From assembly GCA_030695415.1 (NCBI GenBank), contig JAUYQZ010000026.1:1-64000 (forward strand): a stretch of DNA of 64,000 bases. Reading direction: 5' to 3'. The stretch comes from Hylemonella sp. (lineage in GTDB: Bacteria; Pseudomonadota; Gammaproteobacteria; Burkholderiales; Burkholderiaceae_C). The position numbers and the translations under genes were made by a program. Under the pieces are notes generated by a model. It did not search any database, was not told the DNA's origin, and saw only the letters and a program-made list of their open reading frames with translations. Shown piece by piece: positions 27,902 to 37,066 of the stretch. Every line of letters starts with the position of its first letter. Position 1 is the stretch's first letter.

Positions 27902-28795
27902 ATGAACTCCTACGCCCATCTGTCGGTGATCATCCCCGCCAAGAACGAGGCAACGGGTCTGCGCAGCCTGCTGCCAGCGCTGCTGGCCCTGCTGCCGGGC
28001 GCCGAGATACTGGTCGTTGACGACGGGTCGAGCGACGAAACTCCGGATGTCTGCGCGCATTTCAAAGTTCGCAGTCAGCGTCATCCCTATTCCAAGGGCA
28101 ATGGAGCCGCGATCAAGACCGGTGCGAGAGTCGCGCGCGGTCAGGTTCTGGTCTTCATGGACGCCGATGGCCAGCACCGACCTGAGGAAATTCCCAGATT
28201 GCTGGAGCAGTACAGCCAAGGATATGACATGGTGGTCGGCGCCCGGCAACGCGGTTCACATGCGGGAACCCACCGTGCGGTTGCCAACGATGTGTTCAGC
28301 CGTTTTGCCAGCTGGATGGTCATGCAACCCATCGCTGATTTGACCTCGGGCCTTAGGGTGGTCGACGCGGCGCGATTCCGGCAGTTCCTTTACCTCCTGC
28401 CCAACGGCTTTTCGTACCCGACCACGATCACCATGAGTTTTTTCCGCGCAGGGTACAGCGTGGCCTACGTTCCCATCCACGCACCGCCGCGCAGCAGTGG
28501 GGCGAGCCATATCAATCCCGTGCGCGATGGCTTGCGTTTTTTGCTCATCATCATCAAGATCGGCACCTTGTTCTCGCCGCAGAAGCTTTTCCTGCCCATC
28601 AGCGCGACCTTCTTTGTCACCGGCCTGGCCTACTATCTCTACACGTATCTGAGCAGCGGGCGCTTCACCAACATGAGCGCGCTGCTTTTCATTTCTGCCA
28701 TCCTCACCTTTCTGATCGGGATCGTCTCCGAGCAGATCTCGGCGCTGCACTACAAGAACATCGACACCAACGACAACGACGACAGCGCCGGCTGA
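27902..28795 (+). CDS. GT2 glycosyltransferase, polyprenyl-phosphate sugar synthase-like
   Basis: 297 residues. The GT-A domain has SVIIPAKNEATGL, the metal-binding strand VVDDGSSDET and VFMDADGQHRPEE (DxD). Two C-terminal membrane helices (about 225-245 and 255-277) and a charged tail follow, as in dolichol- or undecaprenyl-phosphate sugar synthases of the DPM1/ArnC type. It would charge a polyprenyl carrier with a single sugar facing the cytosol, which suits the GT-C-like gene 20 bases upstream that would need a lipid-linked donor. The sugar cannot be told. Confidence 0.85.
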   Translation: MNSYAHLSVIIPAKNEATGLRSLLPALLALLPGAEILVVDDGSSDETPDVCAHFKVRSQRHPYSKGNGAAIKTGARVARGQVLVFMDADGQHRPEEIPRLLEQYSQGYDMVVGARQRGSHAGTHRAVANDVFSRFASWMVMQPIADLTSGLRVVDAARFRQFLYLLPNGFSYPTTITMSFFRAGYSVAYVPIHAPPRSSGASHINPVRDGLRFLLIIIKIGTLFSPQKLFLPISATFFVTGLAYYLYTYLSSGRFTNMSALLFISAILTFLIGIVSEQISALHYKNIDTNDNDDSAG

Positions 28796-28801
28796 CACTT
28801 C

Positions 28802-30889
28802 ATGGGCAAACCCAGGCTGCTGGTCCTGACGACCACCTATCCCCGTTGGCCGGGTGATACGGAACCCCCCTTCGTGCACAGGCTGTGCGTCCAGCTGTCG
28901 ACGGATTTCGAGGTTCGCGTGCTCGCCCCCCACACGCAAGGCGCGAAGACGCAGGAGCTGATCGATGGGGTGCAGGTTCAGCGCTACCGTTACTGGTTCG
29001 AGCGCTGGCAGGCGCTGGCCTACCAGGGTGGGCTGGTCGCCAACCTCAAGCGCAACAAGTGGCGCCTGCTGCAGCTGCCGTGGCTGCTGCTGGCGCAGGC
29101 GCGTGCCATCCGGCGCGCCGTGGCCCGTGGGGAGGTGGATGTGATCCACGCGCACTGGGTCTTGCCACAGGGCCTGGCAGCACGGATGGCCTTGTTGGGC
29201 CTGCGCCGTCAGCCCCGGCTGGTCTGCACCTCCCATGGAGGCGATCTGCTCGGGTTCGATGGTGGCGCGATGCGCGCGCTCAAGCGTTGGGTACTGCAGC
29301 GCGCGGTCATGCTGACCACGGTCAGCCAGCTCATCGCCGACAAGGCGCAGGCGATCGGGGTGGGACCGCTCAAGCTGCAGGTCATCCCCATGGGTATCGA
29401 TACCGTTCAGATGCAAGCGGAATCGGGCGTGCAGCGGGCCGCCCAAGAGCTCCTGTTTGTGGGCCGCATGGTGGAGAAGAAGGGCCTGCCCAACCTGCTG
29501 GAGGCGATGGCCAGCGTGCGTGCCCTTTGGCCTCAGGTCACCCTGACGCTGGTGGGCGATGGGCCGCTGCGGCCAGCGCTGGAGGCGCAATGCCAGACCC
29601 TCGGGCTGCAGGCTTGCGTGCGCTTCGTCGGCGCCCTGCCCAATGCGCAGCTGCCTGCCTACTACAACCGTGCCACCGTGTGCGTCGCGCCGTCGGTGGT
29701 CACCGCCGAGGGTGACCAGGAAGGTCTGCCGGTGACACTGATGGAGGCCATGGCCTGCCGCTGTCCGGTGGTGGCGAGCCGGCTGGGCGGTATCGCCGAA
29801 GTGATCGAGCATGAGGTCTCGGGGCTCTTGGTTGCGCCGGCCGACCCGGCGGCATTGGCCTCTGCACTGGAGCGCATGTTGCAGGATGCGCCGCTGCGCG
29901 GCCGTTTGGCCGCTGCAGCCGCTGCCCAGGTGCAAGGGCGCTTCGACTGGTCAGGCATCACGCGTCGCCACCGAGACGTGCTGATGCCGGCGGGACGGGG
30001 GACCGATGCGCACGAGGTCTGCGCGGTGATCGTGGCATTTCATCCGGACGCGGGCTTTGCCGAACGCCTGGCTAAGGTGGCCGGGCAGGTGGGCGCGATG
30101 GTGGTGGTAGACAACACGCCCGCTACGGCGCGCAAGGCGCCGATCGCACTGCCCCCGACGTTGACGGGCCGGACCCTGCTGCTGGAGAACCAAGACAACC
30201 TGGGCATCGCCACCGCGCTGAACCAGGGCCTGCAGCAGGCCCGCGACTGGGGCTGTAGCTGGCTGTTGACCATGGACCAGGACAGCGAACCTTACGCGGA
30301 CATGGTCGCCACCCTGTTGGGCGTTGCCCGTGGCTGCGGCGCCGAAGTGGCCGTTATCGGAGGCAATTACCTGGACGCACGCAATGCACGAACCAAGGTG
30401 CCCGTCCAGGGCCGCGGAACATGGCTGGAACAGAAGACCGTGATTACATCGGGCAGCCTGGTACGCGTGAGCGCCACCGAGGTGACCGGTGGATTCCGCG
30501 ACGACTACTTCATCGACCAGGTGGACCATGAATTCTGCTTGCGCGCAAGGAGGCACGGGGGACGGGTGGTGATTACGCGCAAGGTGACCATGGCCCACAG
30601 TGTTGGAGAGTCAGGTGGCGTGCGACTTCCGCTCTTGGGCCACTTGCCAAACCACAATGCACTGCGCAAGTACTATGTTGCCCGCAACTCAGTAGTCACA
30701 ATCACTGACTACTGGCAGTTGGAGGCCCAGTGGTGCGTCCGCCGCTTAGCTCGGCTTCTGCTGGGCTTTGGCGTGATGATGATTTTCGAGCGGAACAGAT
30801 TCGCCATAGCACGTGCTTATGTCGCAGGCGTGCTGGATGCCCTCAATCGGCGCATGGGCCCTTGCGCGCGCAACTGGTTGCCGGACTAG
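28802..30889 (+). CDS. Bifunctional glycosyltransferase: GT4 domain fused to GT2 domain
   Basis: 695 residues. Residues 1-390 form a GT4 (GT-B) enzyme: LTTTYPRWPGDTEPPFV, HAHWVLPQG, VGRMVEKKGL, then EGLPVTLMEAMACRCPVVAS with the E-x7-E type donor site. Residues about 400-695 form a GT2 (GT-A) domain like rhamnosyltransferases: AVIVAFHPD, NQDNLGIATALNQG, LTMDQDSEP and the DQVDHEFCLRARRHG segment. Fusion suggests two consecutive sugars are added in one polypeptide. It begins 7 bases after the polyprenyl GT2 gene and ends 10 bases from the convergent GT2 gene. Confidence 0.9.
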   Translation: MGKPRLLVLTTTYPRWPGDTEPPFVHRLCVQLSTDFEVRVLAPHTQGAKTQELIDGVQVQRYRYWFERWQALAYQGGLVANLKRNKWRLLQLPWLLLAQARAIRRAVARGEVDVIHAHWVLPQGLAARMALLGLRRQPRLVCTSHGGDLLGFDGGAMRALKRWVLQRAVMLTTVSQLIADKAQAIGVGPLKLQVIPMGIDTVQMQAESGVQRAAQELLFVGRMVEKKGLPNLLEAMASVRALWPQVTLTLVGDGPLRPALEAQCQTLGLQACVRFVGALPNAQLPAYYNRATVCVAPSVVTAEGDQEGLPVTLMEAMACRCPVVASRLGGIAEVIEHEVSGLLVAPADPAALASALERMLQDAPLRGRLAAAAAAQVQGRFDWSGITRRHRDVLMPAGRGTDAHEVCAVIVAFHPDAGFAERLAKVAGQVGAMVVVDNTPATARKAPIALPPTLTGRTLLLENQDNLGIATALNQGLQQARDWGCSWLLTMDQDSEPYADMVATLLGVARGCGAEVAVIGGNYLDARNARTKVPVQGRGTWLEQKTVITSGSLVRVSATEVTGGFRDDYFIDQVDHEFCLRARRHGGRVVITRKVTMAHSVGESGGVRLPLLGHLPNHNALRKYYVARNSVVTITDYWQLEAQWCVRRLARLLLGFGVMMIFERNRFAIARAYVAGVLDALNRRMGPCARNWLPD

Positions 30890-30898
30890 CCCTGTGCA

Positions 30899-32800
30899 TC
30901 ATGAGCGCCATGGCCTTTCGGCGCGGGGAGGGAAAGCGGGCAAGGGATAGCTGAAGTCCAGGCTAAGGTTGGGGTTGTAGGCGGGGTCGTAAGAGAGCAG
31001 ATCCGACCAGCGCTCTCGCATAAACCCAAACTCGCGTACAAACCGCTTCTGCTTTTCAGGGGTATCGTCAAGACCGCGTGTTGCAGACTCATGGTGGATG
31101 AGCGTGGAATACGGGGTCCAGATATTGCGGTATCCGTGCATCAAAAGGCGCAGACAGAAATCCACGTCGTTGAATGCGACAGGCAAATTGACCTCGTCGA
31201 ATCCGCCAGCGTGATCAAACGCGTGCCGGGTCACCACAAGGCAGGCTGCAGTCACGACGGAAAGGTTCTGCACATGCACTGCGCGTCCACCCATGCCGCA
31301 CTCCGAGGGTTCATAGCCAGCGTAAATATGCGCCGCGACACGTCCCATGCCTAAAATTACCCCAGCGTGCTGAATGCGGCCGCCAGGATAAAAAAGTCGT
31401 GCACCCACGGCTCCGTTGCCGAGCCGTACGGCGTGCGACACGAGCTCAGTAAGCCAGTGCGAATCCACGATCTCCACATCGTTGTTCAAAAAACAAAGCA
31501 CGTCGCCGCGCGACTGAAGGACAGCTGCGTTGTTGATCGCCGAATAGTTGAACGGCGCGTCAAAGCGGAGCACACGAATTTTGCCATTCGCTGATTGCTC
31601 AGTCAGGAGCTCTAGAGTCGCAGGATCGTCGGACTGGTTATCAACCACGATTACCTCGTAGTTTTTGTAGTCGGTGATCTCTTCAAGTGTCGTGAGGCAT
31701 CTATCGAGCAGCGCCCGCCCATTTCGCGTCGGAATGATGATTGAAACGAGCGGAAGAGGTTCTACGATCGCATACCGAACCCGATGTTGCCCAGGGAGGA
31801 CTGGGTGGGGTAGCACCTCAGCCGAGACCTGGCAGCGCGCAAGGTGGTCCTGCACGGCTCGCTGAGCGGCGGCAATTGCGTAGCCTTTGACCTTGATGTC
31901 AATGGAGGTGGAGCCGGGATGGGTGCGCCAATGATAAAGCACGTGGGGGATATGAAAAATCCGGTCGCCATCAAAGCTTTGTTCGGCGACCCTCAGCGCA
32001 AGATCCCAATCTTGCGCCCCCTCATATCCTTCCCGAAAACCACCCAGCGCGCGAACCAGCTTAGACCTATAAACCCCAAGATGACTGACCAGGTTCTGGC
32101 AGCGAATCAACTCGGGATTCCAGTCAGGCTTGAAATAGGGGTCGAAGCGACGCCCCTTGATGTCGATCTTGTCTTCGTCACTGTAGATCAGATTGACGCT
32201 CGGATTCACGTTGATGGTGCTAGCTACCAAGTAGAGTGCGTGCTCAGCCAAGACATCATCCTGGTCGAGAAGCGTGATGAACTCACCCTGGGCCATCTCC
32301 AGCGCAGTGTTGGTCGCTGCCGAAATATGCCCGTTCACCGATCGGTGGGTTACACGGATACGCGCGTCGCTATACACAAGATCTGCGAGTAGTATTCGCA
32401 CCCGCGCATCAGACGACGCATCGTCTGCGATGCATAGTTCCCAGTGGGGATAGATTTGCCTTTGGACGGACGCGACTGCCAGCGTTAACCAATGTGGATC
32501 GCCGTTGAATGTTGGCATGAGGATGGAGATCAGAGGCTTATGCTCGAACCGGGAAATGTGTTCCCTCATCTGGCGGCGATCGACATCTGTCAAGGTATCG
32601 TACGCTTTGATCCACTCCTGGTAGTTGGCGCGGATCAACGCAAGCCGGCGCCGCACCGCCGGCAAGCCCTCTCGACGCAGCAGCCGGTAGGCCTTAAGGA
32701 TCAGAGTGCCAAAACCTCTTTCCCGAATCAGGTGCGACAGCGTCTTTAGCAAAAGAGGTCGAATTTCGGGGCGCCCAGACACAGGAGTTTCCCACTTCAT
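30899..32800 (-). CDS. Tandem GT2 glycosyltransferase (two GT-A domains)
   Basis: About 633 residues with two consecutive GT2 domains. The first begins ISILMPTFNGD and has ADDASSD, TLLDQDDVL and YSDEDKID; the second begins VSIIIPTRNG and has VVDNQSDD, FLNNDVEI and the acceptor-site segment VAFNDVDFCLRL. Two catalytic centres would add two residues of a surface glycan. The start is uncertain: ATG 32800 (MKWETPV) is chosen because the preceding 32 codons to ATG 32896 look unlike the family; neither has a strong ribosome site. Last gene of the Wzm/Wzt cluster on this strand. Its codon composition is visibly richer in A and T than neighbouring core genes (for example 31 of 60 G+C at 32221-32280), hinting at transfer. 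Confidence 0.88.
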   Translation of the reverse strand: MKWETPVSGRPEIRPLLLKTLSHLIRERGFGTLILKAYRLLRREGLPAVRRRLALIRANYQEWIKAYDTLTDVDRRQMREHISRFEHKPLISILMPTFNGDPHWLTLAVASVQRQIYPHWELCIADDASSDARVRILLADLVYSDARIRVTHRSVNGHISAATNTALEMAQGEFITLLDQDDVLAEHALYLVASTINVNPSVNLIYSDEDKIDIKGRRFDPYFKPDWNPELIRCQNLVSHLGVYRSKLVRALGGFREGYEGAQDWDLALRVAEQSFDGDRIFHIPHVLYHWRTHPGSTSIDIKVKGYAIAAAQRAVQDHLARCQVSAEVLPHPVLPGQHRVRYAIVEPLPLVSIIIPTRNGRALLDRCLTTLEEITDYKNYEVIVVDNQSDDPATLELLTEQSANGKIRVLRFDAPFNYSAINNAAVLQSRGDVLCFLNNDVEIVDSHWLTELVSHAVRLGNGAVGARLFYPGGRIQHAGVILGMGRVAAHIYAGYEPSECGMGGRAVHVQNLSVVTAACLVVTRHAFDHAGGFDEVNLPVAFNDVDFCLRLLMHGYRNIWTPYSTLIHHESATRGLDDTPEKQKRFVREFGFMRERWSDLLSYDPAYNPNLSLDFSYPLPAFPPRAERPWRS

Positions 32801-33020
32801 AAAACCGTCCGAGCGAGCAAGTTGTACGAAAGAAACCTGTGTGGAGTTGCATCCAAACGATAGGGCCGCAGGCGCAATTGGCGCAGAGCACCGCATTCGT
32901 ATGGTGAGTACTGAGCGGAATTGCGACTTCGATCAACACACCTTGACAAGAGTTCGAAACGACGCCGGTGCAGCAGTGACGAGGGTGCAACACCTTCGGC
33001 AGACAAAAGGAGAAGCCCAC

Positions 33021-35057
33021 TCATCGGCTGATGCGCTTCAGAAAGCGCTTGGGGATGTTCCACAGCAATCGGAGGGGTGCTGTGATACGCCACGACACGG
33101 TGCTCTTGATGCGCTGGACCTCATTGACGAATGCATCGGCGCGCGTCCTCTGCACACGGTAATTGCCCAAATCTTGACGCGCCAGAGTCGATGCAAATGC
33201 AATCGGAGGGGTCGATGTTTCAGGAACAGCCGCGGGGTTCGCGATCACTTCGCGGTGTAACTTCATAAGTTCACCAATATTCGAAGAAAGACTGAACCGG
33301 CGCTCAGCGATCTCTCGCAGGCGGAAGCCGAAGGATTGCTCGTACAGCAGCAGCTGATCTACCAACTCGGCGACAGAACACTCGCGGCGGTACAGGCGGC
33401 CGGAGAAATTGACCTTCATCAACTGCTCAAGGTTGTCCGGTGTAACAAGGCCGTCACCGCCGTGAACGTCAAAAACCAAAGGTACTCGGCCGCAGAGCAT
33501 GGCTTCAATGACGCCCCGACCAAGAGAAACGACCACATCAGCATCATTAATGTGTGTGACAACGTCATCCTGGCTTGAGGCGCGAACATCGCCAACAAAG
33601 GTGATCGAGGCACCAATCACTTTGGCGGCTGCTCGCAACACTATCTTCCTAGCATCATCCACCTTGTAGCTCAGCACCAGAATCCTTTCTGGACGGGAGC
33701 GGATCTGAGATTGGGGGCGAAAGCGTTCCGAGCAGACTAGATTGCGCAGCACGCTAATCCTCGCGGACGGGACGCCCTGCGCCGTCAGGTTGGACTCGAC
33801 TTCCTCGCTGATCGCCAGGTAATGAGTAACCCCCATGGCGAGCGGAGGTGGCTGTTCAAGGAAGGGCAGCACGCCGAGCGATGAAAAGAGCACGGGCATG
33901 CGCGGAAACAAGGAGCGCACGTCGACCAGGCAAGACGCGTGTTGCACATGAGCCAAATCAAAGCGCAATGGGCGCAGCGCATCGGGGTCGTCCACCAGCA
34001 GAACGTCGGGCCTGACCCACGGTCTCACCCAGTCGCGGTCCAGGTAGCGGGCATACACTGCGACGCGGCAGCCCCCGTTCAGAAGGCTATCGATCAGCGC
34101 CAGCAGAAGCGTCTCCGAGCCGGTCCAGCCCTGCAGATGGTTGGTGGCCAGCAAGATGTCATAGCCGCCCGCGCCCAACTCGGTTGTCGGCCAGTCCGTT
34201 TGCACATGGCTGGCCGACATGGGAAGGGCAGCGTTGAAGAGTTCCGGCCCCCAGGGCGTAAGGGGGTATCCGAAGTCAGACAAGATGTGTACGGCATGCC
34301 CCTTGCGGCGGGCCCATTTGCGGCCGTAGGTTTCGGCCGGGAAGTGCGCCATGTAGTAATCGCAGGTTGCTTCCCATTGCTCGACGGAAATGGCTTTCCC
34401 GTAGTGCTGACAACGCAAATACGTGACCGTTTGGCCAACGCCCGTGGGCTCGCGCGCATCGAGCCCTTCGAACCGTACCCCGGGCAAGTTGCGCCATAGC
34501 ATGAGGATATCCCGCCGCTCGGGGCCGAAGAATCTGCGTCCATCGCATAGCTTGTTGCCTGGCCCCAGCGGGGCATGGTCATCAGGTGTCAGATATGCGT
34601 CGAACAAGGAGACGCGGACGCCGTCGCATTCATCGCGGGGCGCTGCCGTGAGAAACCCCCGAACGTCTCCAACTAGGCGCTCATCGGCATCGAAGCAGTA
34701 AATCCATTCGCACGGCAGCCGCTGCCGCACGACATCAAGCAGCAGACCGCGATGACGGGTCTCCGCCAACAGACGCGCCTGGATGCCTGCCTCCCAGTGG
34801 TCGCTTTGAATCAGGATCGCAACTTTCGGATGGCTTCGCAGGATCTCCCGCGTCGCGTCTGTGCTGGCGTCATCAAAGGCGACGATGGCATCGACGAATG
34901 CACCCACGTGGTCTAGGGTGTCGCGCAAGATCCCGTCCTCGTTGCGCACGCGAGTGATGCCGACGAGAAGATGACTTTTGTCCAGCAAAGCTGGACGGCA
35001 GATCGAGAGTGTCTCGGCATCGCCGAGCACCCAGCTACCACTCCCAGGCATGGGCAC
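33021..35057 (-). CDS. Multi-domain glycosyltransferase (GT2-like plus GT4-like)
   Basis: 678 residues. Residues about 30-250 are a GT2-like domain: VGITRVRNEDGILRDTL, AFDDASTDATREIL and YCFDADERL. About 285-580 is a GT-B/GT4-like domain, with ILLATNHLQGWTGSETLLL, then RILVLSYKVDDARKI and SLGRGVIEAMLCGRVPLVFD resembling the donor-binding segment. The C-terminus ends in a basic amphipathic stretch (RLLWNIPKRFLKRISR) that could touch the membrane. Its start overlaps the Wzt stop region by 23 bases, so it is translationally coupled to the exporter. It probably assembles the polysaccharide exported by Wzm/Wzt. Confidence 0.85.
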   Translation of the reverse strand: MPMPGSGSWVLGDAETLSICRPALLDKSHLLVGITRVRNEDGILRDTLDHVGAFVDAIVAFDDASTDATREILRSHPKVAILIQSDHWEAGIQARLLAETRHRGLLLDVVRQRLPCEWIYCFDADERLVGDVRGFLTAAPRDECDGVRVSLFDAYLTPDDHAPLGPGNKLCDGRRFFGPERRDILMLWRNLPGVRFEGLDAREPTGVGQTVTYLRCQHYGKAISVEQWEATCDYYMAHFPAETYGRKWARRKGHAVHILSDFGYPLTPWGPELFNAALPMSASHVQTDWPTTELGAGGYDILLATNHLQGWTGSETLLLALIDSLLNGGCRVAVYARYLDRDWVRPWVRPDVLLVDDPDALRPLRFDLAHVQHASCLVDVRSLFPRMPVLFSSLGVLPFLEQPPPLAMGVTHYLAISEEVESNLTAQGVPSARISVLRNLVCSERFRPQSQIRSRPERILVLSYKVDDARKIVLRAAAKVIGASITFVGDVRASSQDDVVTHINDADVVVSLGRGVIEAMLCGRVPLVFDVHGGDGLVTPDNLEQLMKVNFSGRLYRRECSVAELVDQLLLYEQSFGFRLREIAERRFSLSSNIGELMKLHREVIANPAAVPETSTPPIAFASTLARQDLGNYRVQRTRADAFVNEVQRIKSTVSWRITAPLRLLWNIPKRFLKRISR

Positions 35058-36255
35058 ACGCCACCTCGCCTTCCCAGCGGGGCAGCCCCAGCCGGCTCAG
35101 AGCCGACCGCACTTCGAAGCGCAGGCAATGGTCCTGGGCGTCGAAGGGGAACAGCGCTGCGCTGTCGCAAACGTTCACAGAAATCGAGTACTGGCCGGGG
35201 ATGAAGGCTGTCCCGGGTAGGCGCAGGCGTAGCTGGCGCATTGCGCCCGTCAGTGATAAGTCATCGCGCAGTGTGTTGAAGAGGGCCACGATCCGGCCCG
35301 CCGCGCCATGGACAATGACGCCGACGCCGAAAACCAGACCCTGGGGAAACTCGGGGCCGTAGTCCAGCTCGATCGAGAGTGTCAGATCCTCCCCAACCTC
35401 GATCGCGGGACTGCTAAGCGTCACAGCCTTGATCGAGATCGTTTTCTCCTGACCCGAGGGGTGGAATCGGCGTGTGCTTGCCGTGGACTGCGCGCGCGTA
35501 CCGCTGGTGAGAGATGCCTGGTCTACTTCGTCTAGGTAAGCTTGGCACACCATGCTGGACTCGCCGGCAAGCCGGAGTTTGCCGCGGTCCAGCCAAATGA
35601 CGCGCTCGCAGAAGTTTCGGACGACCGGAATGGAATGACTCACCAGCAGTATAGTGACCCCATGGCCTTGCAAGGCCTTCATGCGAGAAATGGATCGCGC
35701 CTGGAACTCAGCATCTCCCACTCCCAAGGCCTCGTCCACAACGAGGATCTCCGGGTCGACGTGGACAGAGACCGAAAAGGCCAGTCGAACGAACATCCCG
35801 CTGGAATAAGTACGCACCGGTTGGTCGATAAAGTCCCCAATGCCAGCGAATCCGATGATGTCCCCGAGCCGTACGTCCATCTCCCTTCGGGTAAAGCCCA
35901 TTACAGCGCCCTGGAAGTAAATATTCTCGCGGCCGGTAAACTCGGGATTGAAGCCGGCGCCTAGTTCGAGCAGGGCTGATATGCGACCGGTCACGTCGAG
36001 CCGACCCGCTGTCGGGCGCAGGATTCCGCAGACCAACTGCAGCAATGTGCTTTTGCCAGATCCGTTGCGGCCGATGATGCCCACGGTCTCACCCTTGTGT
36101 ATATCGAAAGATATATCCTGAAGCGCGGTGAACTCCCTGTGCAGGTGCAGCCTGCCTAGCGACAAGGCCTGCCGGATGCGGTCGCCAGGGTGGCCAAAAA
36201 GACGGTACGTCTTTGCGACCCCGCTGCAGGTGATGGCAAGCTGCTCAGAGCGCAT
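35035..36255 (-). CDS. wzt: ABC transporter ATPase for O-antigen/polysaccharide export (Wzt-like) with C-terminal glycan-binding domain
   Basis: 406 residues. The N-terminal nucleotide-binding domain has Walker A GRNGSGKST at 62-70, signature YSSGMFVRLAFS, and Walker B ILVVDEALGVGD, with the H-loop in LVSHS. Residues about 260-406 form a beta-rich domain (ISIKAVTLSS, LDYGPEFPQGLVFGV, PGQYSISVNV) like the Wzt C-terminal domain that recognises a terminal glycan modification. The start at 36255 gives an 11-base overlap with wzm, normal for this pair; a longer frame to 36300 is unlikely. It energises polysaccharide export by Wzm. Confidence 0.93.
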   Translation of the reverse strand: MRSEQLAITCSGVAKTYRLFGHPGDRIRQALSLGRLHLHREFTALQDISFDIHKGETVGIIGRNGSGKSTLLQLVCGILRPTAGRLDVTGRISALLELGAGFNPEFTGRENIYFQGAVMGFTRREMDVRLGDIIGFAGIGDFIDQPVRTYSSGMFVRLAFSVSVHVDPEILVVDEALGVGDAEFQARSISRMKALQGHGVTILLVSHSIPVVRNFCERVIWLDRGKLRLAGESSMVCQAYLDEVDQASLTSGTRAQSTASTRRFHPSGQEKTISIKAVTLSSPAIEVGEDLTLSIELDYGPEFPQGLVFGVGVIVHGAAGRIVALFNTLRDDLSLTGAMRQLRLRLPGTAFIPGQYSISVNVCDSAALFPFDAQDHCLRFEVRSALSRLGLPRWEGEVACAHAWEW

Positions 36256-37060
36256 CAGCAAACTCCTCGCGGCTGTGCTCGAAGAAAGCATAGCCGGCAA
36301 GCGCTGCAGCCAGACTCACGAGAACAGTCCACGCCCAGCCTAGCCATAAAAGAGGTTGTCCCGTGACGGCGTCTCGAAAAACCTCAATCGCCTGACCAAG
36401 TGGGTTGTAAGCATAGAAGGGCTCCAGGGCCGCAGGCACGGCGCTGGCTGGGTAGAACACCGGAGACATGAACAGCAGGATCTGCACTAAGACGGGCACG
36501 ATCTGCCCCATGTCCTTGATAAAAACACCCCAGGCAGCGACGAACCAGGCCAGGCCGACGGCCAGCAGGATGACCGGGACGAGCAAAAGTGGCAGCCACA
36601 GGACGGCGAGCCTTAGTTCGCCCAGCCATGCAAGTACGCCCAGCAGGATCAGCGTGTTGAAGGCCGCATGCACCAGCGCCGCGCCCAGTGGAACGAGCGG
36701 AAGGATGTGGACGGGGAAAACGATCTTTTTGACGAAGCTCGGAAAGCCGCGCACCGCTGTCGGTGCCCTGGAGACTGTTTCGCCGAAAATATTGAACGCA
36801 ATCAGCCCGCAATACAGCAGCAACCAGAAAGGCAACGTCTCGCTCTGCTGCGGCCAGCGCGCCTGGAAGATCTGGCCGAAGATGAAGGCGAAGATGGCCA
36901 GCATGAGCAACGGGCTGAGGAAAATCCAGGCCACGCCGAACATCGCGCCCCGGTAGCGCAGCAGCACATCACGTTTGATCAACTGGCCCAGCAGATATCG
37001 GTGGGGCCAGATGTCAGAGAAGATCTTCCAGGGATTCAGAACGAGGGAGCTCATGGACAT
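36245..37060 (-). CDS. wzm: ABC transporter permease for polysaccharide export (Wzm-like)
   Basis: 271 residues of the ABC-2 permease class with about six membrane helices. It starts with a cytoplasmic amphipathic helix (WPHRYLLGQLIKRDVLLRYRG), typical for Wzm/KpsM, then GVAWIFLSPLLMLAIFAFIF and the PVFYPASAVPAALEPFYAYNPL segment that is conserved in the family. It is the first exporter gene after the UDP-sugar dehydrogenase gene (6-base gap) and overlaps wzt. Together they move an undecaprenyl-linked glycan across the inner membrane. Confidence 0.94.
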   Translation of the reverse strand: MSMSSLVLNPWKIFSDIWPHRYLLGQLIKRDVLLRYRGAMFGVAWIFLSPLLMLAIFAFIFGQIFQARWPQQSETLPFWLLLYCGLIAFNIFGETVSRAPTAVRGFPSFVKKIVFPVHILPLVPLGAALVHAAFNTLILLGVLAWLGELRLAVLWLPLLLVPVILLAVGLAWFVAAWGVFIKDMGQIVPVLVQILLFMSPVFYPASAVPAALEPFYAYNPLGQAIEVFRDAVTGQPLLWLGWAWTVLVSLAAALAGYAFFEHSREEFADAL

Positions 37061-37066
37061 CTCGCC

